A stretch of 6,090 nt of DNA from Wenzhouxiangella sp. (GTDB taxonomy: Bacteria > Pseudomonadota > Gammaproteobacteria > Xanthomonadales > Wenzhouxiangellaceae): positions 1 through 6,090 of the forward strand of contig JAGYMV010000046.1 of assembly GCA_018400355.1 (NCBI GenBank). The letters run 5' to 3'. Both the position numbers and the translations under genes were made by a program. The notes under the pieces were generated by a model, which saw only the letters and a list, made by a program, of their open reading frames with translations, did no database searches and was not told where the DNA came from. Shown here piece by piece: positions 1-5,364 of the stretch. Position 1 is the first letter of the stretch, and every line of letters starts with the position of its first letter.

Positions 1-133
1 GAGTCCAGACTGGGCCAATGCGGGCTTACCCCCAATCAGAACATCAAAACCTGGAATCGAATACAAGAATGGCGCATTGAGCGCGTAAGCACTCTATAGA
101 TCGTGCACCAACAAAATCAAATCATCACCTAAG
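1..133. other. Left-edge stretch with no supported gene
   Basis: Two frames stay open to the left edge. The plus frame from base 1 runs 32 codons to TAG at 97-99. A minus frame runs from about base 96 out through base 1 and contains the residues FLYSIPGFDVLIGGKPALA. Neither has a recognisable motif, and neither has a convincing start with a ribosome binding site inside the window. Either could be the end of a neighbouring gene. I see no hairpin with a T-tract that would end the higBA transcript here, and no integron attC-like core next to the toxin-antitoxin pair. Confidence 0.3.
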
Positions 134-427
134 CTAAGCCGCTTTAAAGTTGATCTTTTCCACCTCATCTAAGTTCACCGACCGCTTGGCATGCCACAAC
201 GCATGGTTGACCTGCATCTGAATCCAAGACTCTGGCGAGGGCCCCAGCGCTTTGGATAACCTCACAGCCATCTCTGCACTGATGCCGGCTTGTCCATTTA
301 AGATGCGCGTCAATGTCGAGGGTGCGACGGCAAGCTTGATCGCCAATTGCCTCGCTGTGATGCCGTATGGCTCAAGAAACATTTCTTTGATGAATTCACC
401 TGGGTGGGGTGGGTTATGCATCGGCAT
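134..427 (-). CDS. higA: HigA-family antitoxin, helix-turn-helix (XRE type)
   Basis: Antitoxin of a type II toxin-antitoxin pair. It binds and neutralises the HigB RNase and is expected to repress its own operon. The 97-residue protein starts with the family's usual N-terminal block (MHNPPHPGEFIKE, residues 3-15). It continues with an XRE helix-turn-helix at about residues 22-65, where TARQLAIKLAV is the first helix of the motif and APSTLTRILNG the recognition helix. The segment SPESWIQMQVNHALWHA (64-80) is the typical dimerisation and toxin-contact tail of the HigA/VapI group. The ATG overlaps the toxin stop codon by one base (TGATG), so translation is probably coupled to the toxin gene. The length is normal for the family, with no sign of damage. 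The assignment to HigA is secure; cognate pairing with the upstream toxin is inferred from the overlap. Confidence 0.93.
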   Translation of the reverse strand: MPMHNPPHPGEFIKEMFLEPYGITARQLAIKLAVAPSTLTRILNGQAGISAEMAVRLSKALGPSPESWIQMQVNHALWHAKRSVNLDEVEKINFKAA

Positions 428-705
428 CAGTGATAATCCTCATAATCTAATTCGTAAACTTTTCTGTTTCTGATCTCAAAAGTTAATCGCCAGTTTTTAT
501 TGACTCGAACTGACCATCGATCTTTTTGCCGTCCTTTGAGTCGATGCAGGCCAAATTGCTCGCTTCGCATGTCTTCAGGGCTGGTCACGACATCCAAAAA
601 CCCCAATAGCGCCCTCAACCGCTGCGCGTGCTTGGCTTGAATGCCAGCACTCGACCCAACAGCATAAAACTTGGCCAGGCCTTTGTGCCTGAAGGATACA
701 ATCAT
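427..705 (-). CDS. higB: HigB-family toxin, RelE-superfamily mRNA endoribonuclease
   Basis: Toxin of the HigBA pair. Family members sit in the ribosomal A site and cut mRNA during translation. The 92-residue protein has the family length and core: SFRHKGL at 4-10, LHRLKGRQKDRWSVRV at 53-68, NWRLTFE at 71-77 and the terminal DYEDYH at 87-92. The residues reported as catalytic in Proteus HigB (His54, Asn71, Asp90, Tyr91, His92) are present at the same numbers, so the toxin looks active. The ATG is chosen because the family begins M-I-x-S-F; no good Shine-Dalgarno precedes it. The toxin-first order with the antitoxin overlapping its stop codon is typical of higBA. Upstream lies a small palindrome (719-730) that could be the HigA operator. 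Confidence 0.93.
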   Translation of the reverse strand: MIVSFRHKGLAKFYAVGSSAGIQAKHAQRLRALLGFLDVVTSPEDMRSEQFGLHRLKGRQKDRWSVRVNKNWRLTFEIRNRKVYELDYEDYH

Positions 706-718
706 AGATTAGTTTTGC

Positions 719-730
719 GTTGCCCGCAAC
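719..730. promoter_or_regulatory. Candidate HigA operator palindrome
   Basis: Perfect inverted repeat GTTGC-CC-GCAAC, ending 13 bases upstream of the higB start codon. HigA proteins repress their own operon by binding short palindromes near the promoter, so the position fits autoregulation. The arms are only 5 bp and a match by chance is possible. I could not identify a convincing -35/-10 pair for higBA next to it. Confidence 0.35.
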
Positions 731-887
731 ACTTGGCTTGTTTGAATGCCCATCATGTTTTCTCCCATTCGTCATCTGGCTGCGCCGAAAAATCTTGGCT
801 ATTTTGCATGCGCTTTTACAATCCATTAGACCGATTAACACTGGTTTACATGGCACCTTGGAACATATGGGTCATGCGAAAATCCCT

Positions 888-900
888 TATACTTTAATAA
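888..900 (+). promoter_or_regulatory. Candidate -10 element of the copper operon, probably leaderless
   Basis: TATACT at 888-893 matches the sigma-70 -10 consensus in five of six positions. A transcript starting about seven bases downstream would begin at or next to the A of the ATG at 900. No Shine-Dalgarno precedes that ATG: the preceding bases read CCCTTATACTTTAATA. No good -35 hexamer lies 16-18 bp upstream, which would fit an activator-dependent or weak promoter. I found no recognisable CueR- or CsoR-type copper operator. Confidence 0.4.
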
Positions 901-1274
901 TGAATCGACACCCATCCAGCTCTGCCCGCATCGCATGGGTCTTGGCCTTGGCCTTGATGGTCAAAGCCATGGTGCCTGCCGGTTTCATGCCGGCGGCGGG
1001 TCAATGGGTCGAGCTTTGTACCGTCGACGGTGTAATCCACGTTTGGGCAGGTGATCAGACCGACAGCAACAGCAACAGCCACGACAACGAGAACCCCAAT
1101 TGTCCATGGGCGGGTGTGTTGCCCATTGCCGATGGCCCCAAGGCCTATGTGCTTGGCCACTTATGGCTGGCACATGCTCACGATCAAGTCGATCTCAATT
1201 CATTTGTTCTTCCCACCACCCGCTGGATCCAACCCAGCCTGCGTGCACCACCTCAAGCGTCCTTGCCCACTTAA
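900..1274 (+). CDS. DUF2946-type small membrane-anchored protein next to a copper receptor
   Basis: 124-residue protein of unknown biochemical function. A hydrophobic segment (about residues 11-30, ending VPAGFMPAAG) forms a signal anchor or signal peptide. The VPAGFMP motif and the C-terminal RAPP (115-118) are hallmarks of DUF2946 proteins as I know them. Two cysteines (C40 in ELCTVDG, C68 in NPNCPW) flank a low-complexity Asp/Ser/Asn/His stretch at 52-67, and the later part has a His-rich patch (LAHAHD). The ATG at 900 is preferred over upstream in-frame ATGs at 720 and 867 because it puts the hydrophobic helix at the N-terminus as in the family. No Shine-Dalgarno is present, so initiation may be leaderless. 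The stop lies 37 bp before the copper receptor gene, and DUF2946 genes commonly neighbour such receptors. A role in periplasmic copper handling or receptor assembly is inference from that context. Confidence 0.75.
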   Translation: MNRHPSSSARIAWVLALALMVKAMVPAGFMPAAGQWVELCTVDGVIHVWAGDQTDSNSNSHDNENPNCPWAGVLPIADGPKAYVLGHLWLAHAHDQVDLNSFVLPTTRWIQPSLRAPPQASLPT

Positions 1275-1299
1275 ATTTTTTCGTTTTTACATTTAAGAA

Positions 1300-1304
1300 A
1301 AGGA
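1300..1304 (+). promoter_or_regulatory. Ribosome binding site of the copper receptor gene
   Basis: AAGGA lies seven bases before the ATG at 1312. It supports that start over the in-frame ATG at 1321, for which the spacing would be 16. Confidence 0.7.
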
Positions 1305-1311
1305 CACAACC

Positions 1312-3369
1312 ATGCGATGGATGACTGCGCGTGCTGCCAGCTGCCTGGTGGCGTTGTCATTGAGCGCCACCACCTGGGCTCAAACAACAGACAATACAGA
1401 GAACAACGAGGAAGGGATCGACACCGTCACGTCGATCTCGCCGATGCGCTCCGGGCAACAAAACACCTGGCAAACCGATGCCATGACTCCGGGCAAAGAA
1501 TCCGGTGAATTGCTCAGAGACCTGTTGGGGGTCTCGGGCTCTCGAATGGGTGGTCACGGGACTGACCCCGTGATTCGGGGCTTGGGACAAACAAGACTCA
1601 ATGTGGTGATGGATGGCGCGATGATCCAAGGCGCCTGCCCCAACCGCATGGACCCACCCAGTGCGTATGCACCCACCAGTGGCTATGACACCATCAGCAT
1701 CACCCGCGGGGTGGCCAGTCTATCCCGAGCTTCTGGCCCAGGCGGGAGCATTGTTTTTGAGAGAAACACCGAACGCTTTGCCCCGGGCGAAGCGCCCAGA
1801 TTTGAGGCGCATTTGGGTTACCGAGGCAATGGCTCGGTGGAAGACGCGGCCTTTGATGTGGCGGCGGGACAAAGCAACGCCTACGTTCGTTTGCTGGGAT
1901 CGACCATGGAAGCAGACAACTACACAGACGGCCAAGGCGAAGAGGTCCGCTCGGCCTTCAAAGACAAAAGTGCGGCGGTGTTGCTGGGCTATACGCCCAA
2001 CGAGCAAACCGAGCTGGTGGTGAGTGTCGATGCCCAGCGGCTTCGCGATACCTTGTTTGCCGGTGCGGGCATGGACTCTCCCCGATCAGACAGCGATACG
2101 GTGCGGATCAAAGGCCGGTTTGAAGATCTGGGTGTCATCGACCGACTGACTGTTGATGCCTATCGCGCCTCAGTCGATCACCTGATGGACAACTATTCTT
2201 TGAGAACACCCCCCAGCCCCATGATGCGCTTATCGGCCCCATCCACCTCTGATACCACAGGCTTCAACCTCAGCATCGATCAAGGCCCTTGGCAATGGGG
2301 CTTGGATCTCAATGACAACGAGCGTTGGGCGATTCGGACCAATGATGCCTCTGGGATGCTGAACTCGGTGTTGTGGCCGAATGTCACGATCGAGCGCCGA
2401 GGTGTGTTTGGGCAATGGCAAGGATCGGTGTTGTCCAGCACTGAGCTGACCATTGGCGCGCGTGTGGACCAAACAAAGTCTCAAGCCACCTTGGCCGATA
2501 CCGCACCTCCCGGCATGATGTTGAGCCCCAATCAGCTCTATCAGCGTTACTACGGCGTGGTGGCGACCAATAAAAAAGACACACATGTCAGCGCCTTGGT
2601 GCGAGGCGATTGGCGCCTGCCCACAGAGCTGAGTGTCAATCTGCAAACTTACTGGACGCTCTCACAAACCTGGCGCGATGCTGATGCCACAGAACGCTTC
2701 ATTGCTTCCAACGGCATGATGCCGAGCATGCGTTGGGTCGGCAATCCATCGATTCGGGCAGAACGCCACCGGCAAGCAGAGGTGGGCGTGTTCAGCCAAG
2801 ACACGCACTGGGATGTGGATTTTTCCTTGTACCGAAACGAGGTGCATGATTTTATTTTGCGAGACCGTTTCCACCAAATGGGTGATAACGCCACCATCTA
2901 TCGCAACATCGATGCCCTGTTATGGGGTGGTGAGTTTGCCTTGGGATATCGCTTTGACAACGGCTGGCATCCCTCGTTGGAGCTGTCTTATGTTCGAGGA
3001 AATAATGAAACGGATGATCGGCCACTGGCCCAAATCCCACCCTTATCGATCACTGGCCGTCTGATCTACAAAGCCAACCGCTGGCAGGCAGGCATGGTGG
3101 TCCGGGGGGCGAGCAAACAAACCCGAGTCGATGATGATCCGCTGATTGGCAGCGGGCTGGATGCGGGTCAAACGCCGGCTTGGGCGGTGTTGGATCTCAA
3201 CGCAGAAGTCGCACTGGCCGATCGTTGGCAACTCAATGCCGGTATTGATAATGTGTTTGATCGATTCTATGCGCAGCACTTAAATCGAGCGAGCGCTTTC
3301 GATAGCACGCAAGTGCAGGTCAATGAGCCGGGGCGTTCGGCTTGGGTTCGCTTGAGTTATAGACGTTGA
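1312..3369 (+). CDS. oprC: TonB-dependent outer-membrane copper receptor, OprC/NosA family
   Basis: Outer-membrane receptor that takes up copper using energy from TonB-ExbBD. The 685-residue precursor has a Sec signal peptide (cleavage likely after TTWA, residue 23), a possible TonB box near IDTVTSI (36-42), a plug domain at about 50-155 and a 22-strand-type beta-barrel to the end. The plug contains the subfamily signature TDPVIRGLGQTRLNVVMDGA (84-103) followed by GACPNRMDPP. In Pseudomonas OprC the copper site is a CxxxM in the plug plus an HxM in the barrel; here these are C109/M113 and H290/M292, with almost the same separation. Further Met pairs lie at 304-305, 402-403 and 469-470, and a second HxM at 521-523. 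The protein ends YRR rather than the usual terminal aromatic residue. It is the second gene of an operon with the DUF2946 protein. It appears intact. Copper specificity is inferred from the motif. Confidence 0.93.
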   Translation: MRWMTARAASCLVALSLSATTWAQTTDNTENNEEGIDTVTSISPMRSGQQNTWQTDAMTPGKESGELLRDLLGVSGSRMGGHGTDPVIRGLGQTRLNVVMDGAMIQGACPNRMDPPSAYAPTSGYDTISITRGVASLSRASGPGGSIVFERNTERFAPGEAPRFEAHLGYRGNGSVEDAAFDVAAGQSNAYVRLLGSTMEADNYTDGQGEEVRSAFKDKSAAVLLGYTPNEQTELVVSVDAQRLRDTLFAGAGMDSPRSDSDTVRIKGRFEDLGVIDRLTVDAYRASVDHLMDNYSLRTPPSPMMRLSAPSTSDTTGFNLSIDQGPWQWGLDLNDNERWAIRTNDASGMLNSVLWPNVTIERRGVFGQWQGSVLSSTELTIGARVDQTKSQATLADTAPPGMMLSPNQLYQRYYGVVATNKKDTHVSALVRGDWRLPTELSVNLQTYWTLSQTWRDADATERFIASNGMMPSMRWVGNPSIRAERHRQAEVGVFSQDTHWDVDFSLYRNEVHDFILRDRFHQMGDNATIYRNIDALLWGGEFALGYRFDNGWHPSLELSYVRGNNETDDRPLAQIPPLSITGRLIYKANRWQAGMVVRGASKQTRVDDDPLIGSGLDAGQTPAWAVLDLNAEVALADRWQLNAGIDNVFDRFYAQHLNRASAFDSTQVQVNEPGRSAWVRLSYRR

Positions 3370-3403
3370 GCCACTTTTATTGAGCCATCGTTATTTAAGT
3401 TCA

Positions 3404-3433
3404 TGGGCCATGCGCTGGATTCCGCATGGCCCA
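3404..3433. terminator. Dyad between convergent genes, possible bidirectional terminator
   Basis: Perfect 11-bp inverted repeat TGGGCCATGCG / CGCATGGCCCA with an 8-base loop. It sits 34 bp after the copper receptor stop and 37 bp after the stop of the convergent winged-helix gene. Neither side has a clean T-tract, so it is not a canonical intrinsic terminator. Its strength and position make transcript-end function the simplest reading. Confidence 0.5.
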
Positions 3434-3470
3434 GTCGCTGTCTTGGGTGTGCCTCCGAAAATGGGTGGAA

Positions 3471-3950
3471 TCACGAAAGATCGACGCCTTGGATGTCCCC
3501 TGGTTTCAGACGATAGCGAATCAAATTGCCCTCATGTAACCCTCTGAATTGTTCGTGGGCATATGCGATGACCCCATCCAGATCATCTTTGGGGATGTTG
3601 TGTCTAGCGGCAAGATCCAGAATGTCGTCCTCACGGAAGGCTTTGGTCTGAAGAACCCAATAACGAACTGCTTCGCGGATGAAATCTCTATAGACAATGG
3701 CTGCCTTATGAGGCGAGTCAACCTCAGCGCTCAAGATGAGATATGTTTCATCTGATGTGCCACCAAGCGTGTCAATGGTCGTGCAGGCTTGACCTATTGC
3801 TTCTAGCTTGCCTGAATCGACAAGGCGCTTTAATGCCCATCGAATGGTTGTGCGACTGGCCTTTGGCGCCACTGCTTTGCGGACCGCCTCGCAACCCGAG
3901 CTTGGGTGGACTGCCAGATAGGCCAATATGTCTTGGTCGATGGAGTTCAT
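3471..3950 (-). CDS. Winged-helix DNA-binding protein of unrecognised family
   Basis: 159-residue cytoplasmic protein with no signal peptide. Residues 1-60 look like a winged helix: helix 1 IDQDILAYLAVH (4-15), helix 2 CEAVRKAVA (20-28), recognition helix SRTTIRWALKRLVDSG (32-47), then a wing from KLEAIGQACTTID. The rest (about 80-150) is a charged, mostly helical domain (DFIREAVRYWVLQT, then REDDILDLAARHNIPKD and HEGNLIRYRLKPGD) that I do not recognise. It could bind a ligand, dimerise or contact a partner. A TTG five codons upstream (3963-3965) also opens the frame. I prefer the ATG at 3950, since it gives a normal start to helix 1; neither start has a Shine-Dalgarno. The gene stands alone. 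The A+T-rich upstream DNA with repeated TGAAACG sites suggests it regulates itself, and possibly the divergent hydrolase gene. Function as a transcription regulator is inference. Confidence 0.75.
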   Translation of the reverse strand: MNSIDQDILAYLAVHPSSGCEAVRKAVAPKASRTTIRWALKRLVDSGKLEAIGQACTTIDTLGGTSDETYLILSAEVDSPHKAAIVYRDFIREAVRYWVLQTKAFREDDILDLAARHNIPKDDLDGVIAYAHEQFRGLHEGNLIRYRLKPGDIQGVDLS

Positions 3951-3977
3951 GAAACGTAAATGCAATTTTGTGAAACG

Positions 3978-3991
3978 ATTAAGTGCTTAAT
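3978..3991. promoter_or_regulatory. Small palindrome overlapping the likely promoter of the winged-helix gene
   Basis: ATTAAG-TG-CTTAAT is a perfect 6-bp inverted repeat with a 2-base centre. It overlaps the candidate -10 on the minus strand (TATATT, complement of 3989-3994) and the expected transcription start near 3982. A repressor bound here would block the promoter. The -35 position (4012-4017, CAAAAA) is poor. Confidence 0.35.
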
Positions 3992-4017
3992 ATAACTGGT
4001 TTTTTGCGTTATTTTTG

Positions 4018-4048
4018 TTTTTCGTTTCACCCAATTTGAAACGAAAAA
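4018..4048. repeat. 12-bp perfect inverted repeat upstream of the winged-helix gene
   Basis: TTTTTCGTTTCA (4018-4029) and TGAAACGAAAAA (4037-4048), separated by 7 bases, form a perfect dyad. It lies just upstream of the -35 position of the winged-helix gene and 157 bp before the divergent hydrolase start. It reads as a dimer binding site containing two copies of the TGAAACG motif. As RNA it would also fold, with a run of T or A at the base on either strand, but no gene ends next to it, so an operator is more likely than a terminator. Confidence 0.5.
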
Positions 4049-4205
4049 TGCTTTGAATGTCTAGACCTGAAATAGGGTACTTCCGGCCATAGTTGATGTG
4101 CCTTTGATCAAGGAGATGACTTTGGGGCCAGCTTTCATATTCAGTGCCTCTGCGCTAGCATGTTCAAAGTTTCCATTACAGTGAACACTCAAAAAGGCTC
4201 CTACC

Positions 4206-5174
4206 ATGATCCAGTCTCGCTTTGTCATCACCCCTCTTCTCCTGCTCCTATTGGCTGGTTCAAATGGACTGATGGCTAAAGACTCGGCCACCGAGCAGTC
4301 GGTTTCTATCACCCAAGATGGCATCGAAATCCACGGCAGCCTGATGGTCCCCGACATCGACGGTCCGATGCCTGTGGCACTGATCATCGCAGGCTCTGGG
4401 CCCACGGATCGCAATGGCAATAACCCGATGATGACCAACAATGCCCTGAAAATGGTCGCCGAAGGTTTGGCGAATGAGGGCATTGCTTCTGTCCGTTATG
4501 ACAAACGCGGTGTGGCCGAAAGCCTGGTTGAGGGCTTGGATGAGTCCACCCTTCGGTTTGAGCACTTTATTGAAGACGCCCAAGCTTGGCTCGAGTTCCT
4601 AGAAGAAGATGAGCGCTTTTCTTCGCGTTGGGTCATTGGCCACAGCGAAGGCTCCCTCATTGGCATGGTCGCCGCCCATCAAGCCAGCGTTGATGGCTTT
4701 GTCTCATTGGCAGGCGTTGGCGAGTCGGCAGACTTGACCTTGAAGCGGCAATTGAGCGCGCAGCCTGAGCCTTTCCGTGGCCAGATGATGGAGATGATCG
4801 ATCAACTGAAAGTCGGTGAACTGCTGGGGGCTATCGATCCGATGTTTAATGCGTTATTTCGAGAGAGCGTTCAGCCCTACATGATCTCTTGGTTTGCTTA
4901 TGACCCCGCCGAGTGGATCGCCAAATTCAATGGCCCCATCTTAATTGTGCAAGGCACCACAGATTTACAGGTCACTGTTGAGGATGCCAATAAGCTCTCA
5001 GCTGCCCAGCCAGACGCCGAGCTGGTGATCATTGAGGGCATGAACCATGTATTGAAAGAAGCGCCCCTGGAGCGAGGGGCGAATTTGGCCACGTACAACC
5101 AAGGCGATCTCCCACTAGCCGAGGGCTTGATTGACCCCGTCACCCGTGCAATCTTGGGTCGTGCTGAAAATTAA
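4206..5174 (+). CDS. Secreted alpha/beta hydrolase, serine esterase-like
   Basis: 322-residue precursor of an alpha/beta-fold hydrolase, probably acting in the periplasm on an ester or similar bond. The substrate is unknown. A Sec signal peptide is clear: MIQSR, a hydrophobic core at 6-18, and probable cleavage after LMA (residue 24). No cysteine lipobox is present. After the leader come a beta-rich start (SITQDGIEIHGSLMVP), the loop IIAGSGPTDRNGNN (60-73) that likely shapes the oxyanion hole, YDKRG (98-102), and the nucleophile elbow GHSEG with Ser147. The acid is probably Asp253 (QGTTDLQV) and the base His281 (GMNHVLK). A helical cap lies at about 175-235. The start is supported by AAAGG at 4193-4197, eight bases upstream. 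This subgroup is often annotated as secreted alpha/beta hydrolase or dienelactone-hydrolase-like; the exact activity cannot be read from sequence. The gene stands alone, divergent from the winged-helix gene. Confidence 0.9.
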   Translation: MIQSRFVITPLLLLLLAGSNGLMAKDSATEQSVSITQDGIEIHGSLMVPDIDGPMPVALIIAGSGPTDRNGNNPMMTNNALKMVAEGLANEGIASVRYDKRGVAESLVEGLDESTLRFEHFIEDAQAWLEFLEEDERFSSRWVIGHSEGSLIGMVAAHQASVDGFVSLAGVGESADLTLKRQLSAQPEPFRGQMMEMIDQLKVGELLGAIDPMFNALFRESVQPYMISWFAYDPAEWIAKFNGPILIVQGTTDLQVTVEDANKLSAAQPDAELVIIEGMNHVLKEAPLERGANLATYNQGDLPLAEGLIDPVTRAILGRAEN

Positions 5175-5185
5175 ATCAGTGATTA

Positions 5186-5226
5186 AACCGGCCAGAAAGG
5201 CTGGTTGAAAATACGGCGCCCCGTAT
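5186..5226 (+). other. Two tandem hairpins after the hydrolase gene
   Basis: The first stem pairs AACCGGCC (5186-5193) with GGCTGGTT (5199-5206) over a 5-base loop, including one G-U pair. The second pairs ATACGG (5211-5216) with CCGTAT (5221-5226) over the loop CGCC. They begin 11 bases after the hydrolase stop. Neither is followed by a T-tract, so they may protect the 3' end or cause factor-dependent termination; intrinsic termination is unlikely. Confidence 0.35.
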
Positions 5227-5264
5227 CAGAGCATCAACGGCAAGACGCGCAATTTAAAACATGG

Positions 5265-5295
5265 AAAAAAAGACCCAGCCGATGATCCGGCTGGG
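5265..5295 (-). terminator. Intrinsic terminator of the outer-membrane barrel gene
   Basis: Read on the minus strand, a perfect 8-bp stem CCCAGCCG / CGGCTGGG with a 6-base loop is followed by TCTTTTTTT. This is a textbook rho-independent terminator for the gene ending at 5365, leaving a 3' untranslated region of about 70-100 bases. On the plus strand the hairpin lacks a T-tract. Confidence 0.88.
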
Positions 5296-5315
5296 CTTGG
5301 AGAGCTTCAGTTAAA

Positions 5316-5357
5316 TTGCTTGGGTGCATGGGGAGTTTAGAGACAACACCCACGCAA
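5316..5357 (-). other. Stem-loop in the 3' untranslated region of the barrel gene
   Basis: TTGCTTGGGTG (5316-5326) pairs with CACCCACGCAA (5347-5357) over 11 positions with a single mismatch, around a 20-base loop. It lies between the stop codon and the terminator. It could stabilise the mRNA 3' end or be part of a 3'-derived small RNA. Confidence 0.35.
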
Positions 5358-5364
5358 AAGTAGA

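Larger units (their letters stand above)
3950..4048. repeat. Cluster of four TGAAACG motifs, candidate operator array
   Basis: TGAAACG occurs at 3950-3956, 3971-3977 and 4037-4043 on the plus strand, and as CGTTTCA at 4023-4029. The first two are direct repeats exactly 21 bp apart, about two helical turns. The last two face each other. All four are followed by A/T-only bases (TAAAT, ATTAA, AAAAA, AAAAA), giving a consensus TGAAACGWWWWW. The only other copy I found lies inside the copper receptor gene (3006-3012). The cluster spans the start and upstream region of the winged-helix gene and could be bound by its product. Confidence 0.55.

Noticed and set aside
1..133. Integron attC site next to the higBA pair
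   Set aside because: Toxin-antitoxin pairs often lie in integron cassettes, but no GTTRRRY/RYYYAAC core pair with an imperfect palindrome was found here.
575..856. 93-codon minus-strand frame overlapping higB
   Set aside because: It overlaps the well-supported higB gene in another frame and shows no domain-like composition.
720..899. Upstream extension of the DUF2946 reading frame (starts at 720 or 867)
   Set aside because: The added 60 residues do not resemble the family's N-terminus and would bury the signal-anchor helix inside the protein. The 720 start also lies in the higB promoter region.
840..900. Copper-responsive operator (CueR/CsoR type) upstream of the copper operon
   Set aside because: Only an imperfect CATGGCACC/GGTCATG dyad is present. 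The spacing and sequence do not match known copper-regulator sites.
1063..1080. AGCAAC short tandem repeat as a phase-variable tract
   Set aside because: It has only about two and a half units of 6 bases. Changes in unit number would keep the frame, so it is better read as a low-complexity Ser/Asn linker.
2230..2646. 138-codon minus-strand frame antisense to the copper receptor
   Set aside because: It lies fully inside the receptor gene and has no ribosome binding site or motif that I can see. Its openness is explained by codon bias of the receptor.
3963..3965. TTG start for the winged-helix gene
   Set aside because: No Shine-Dalgarno, and an ATG five codons later gives a normal start to the first helix.
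3950..4048. CRISPR array or plasmid iterons
   Set aside because: Repeats are 7 bases with irregular spacing and mixed orientation. No replication protein, DnaA box cluster or cas gene is nearby.
4116..4184. 22-codon plus-strand frame (MTLGPAFIFSAS...) before the hydrolase, as a leader peptide
   Set aside because: AAGGAG directly abuts the ATG with no spacer, which is poor for initiation. No terminator/antiterminator structure follows.
4061..4483. 140-codon minus-strand frame overlapping the hydrolase start
   Set aside because: It covers the hydrolase promoter and signal-peptide region and its composition is not protein-like. Treated as a shadow frame.
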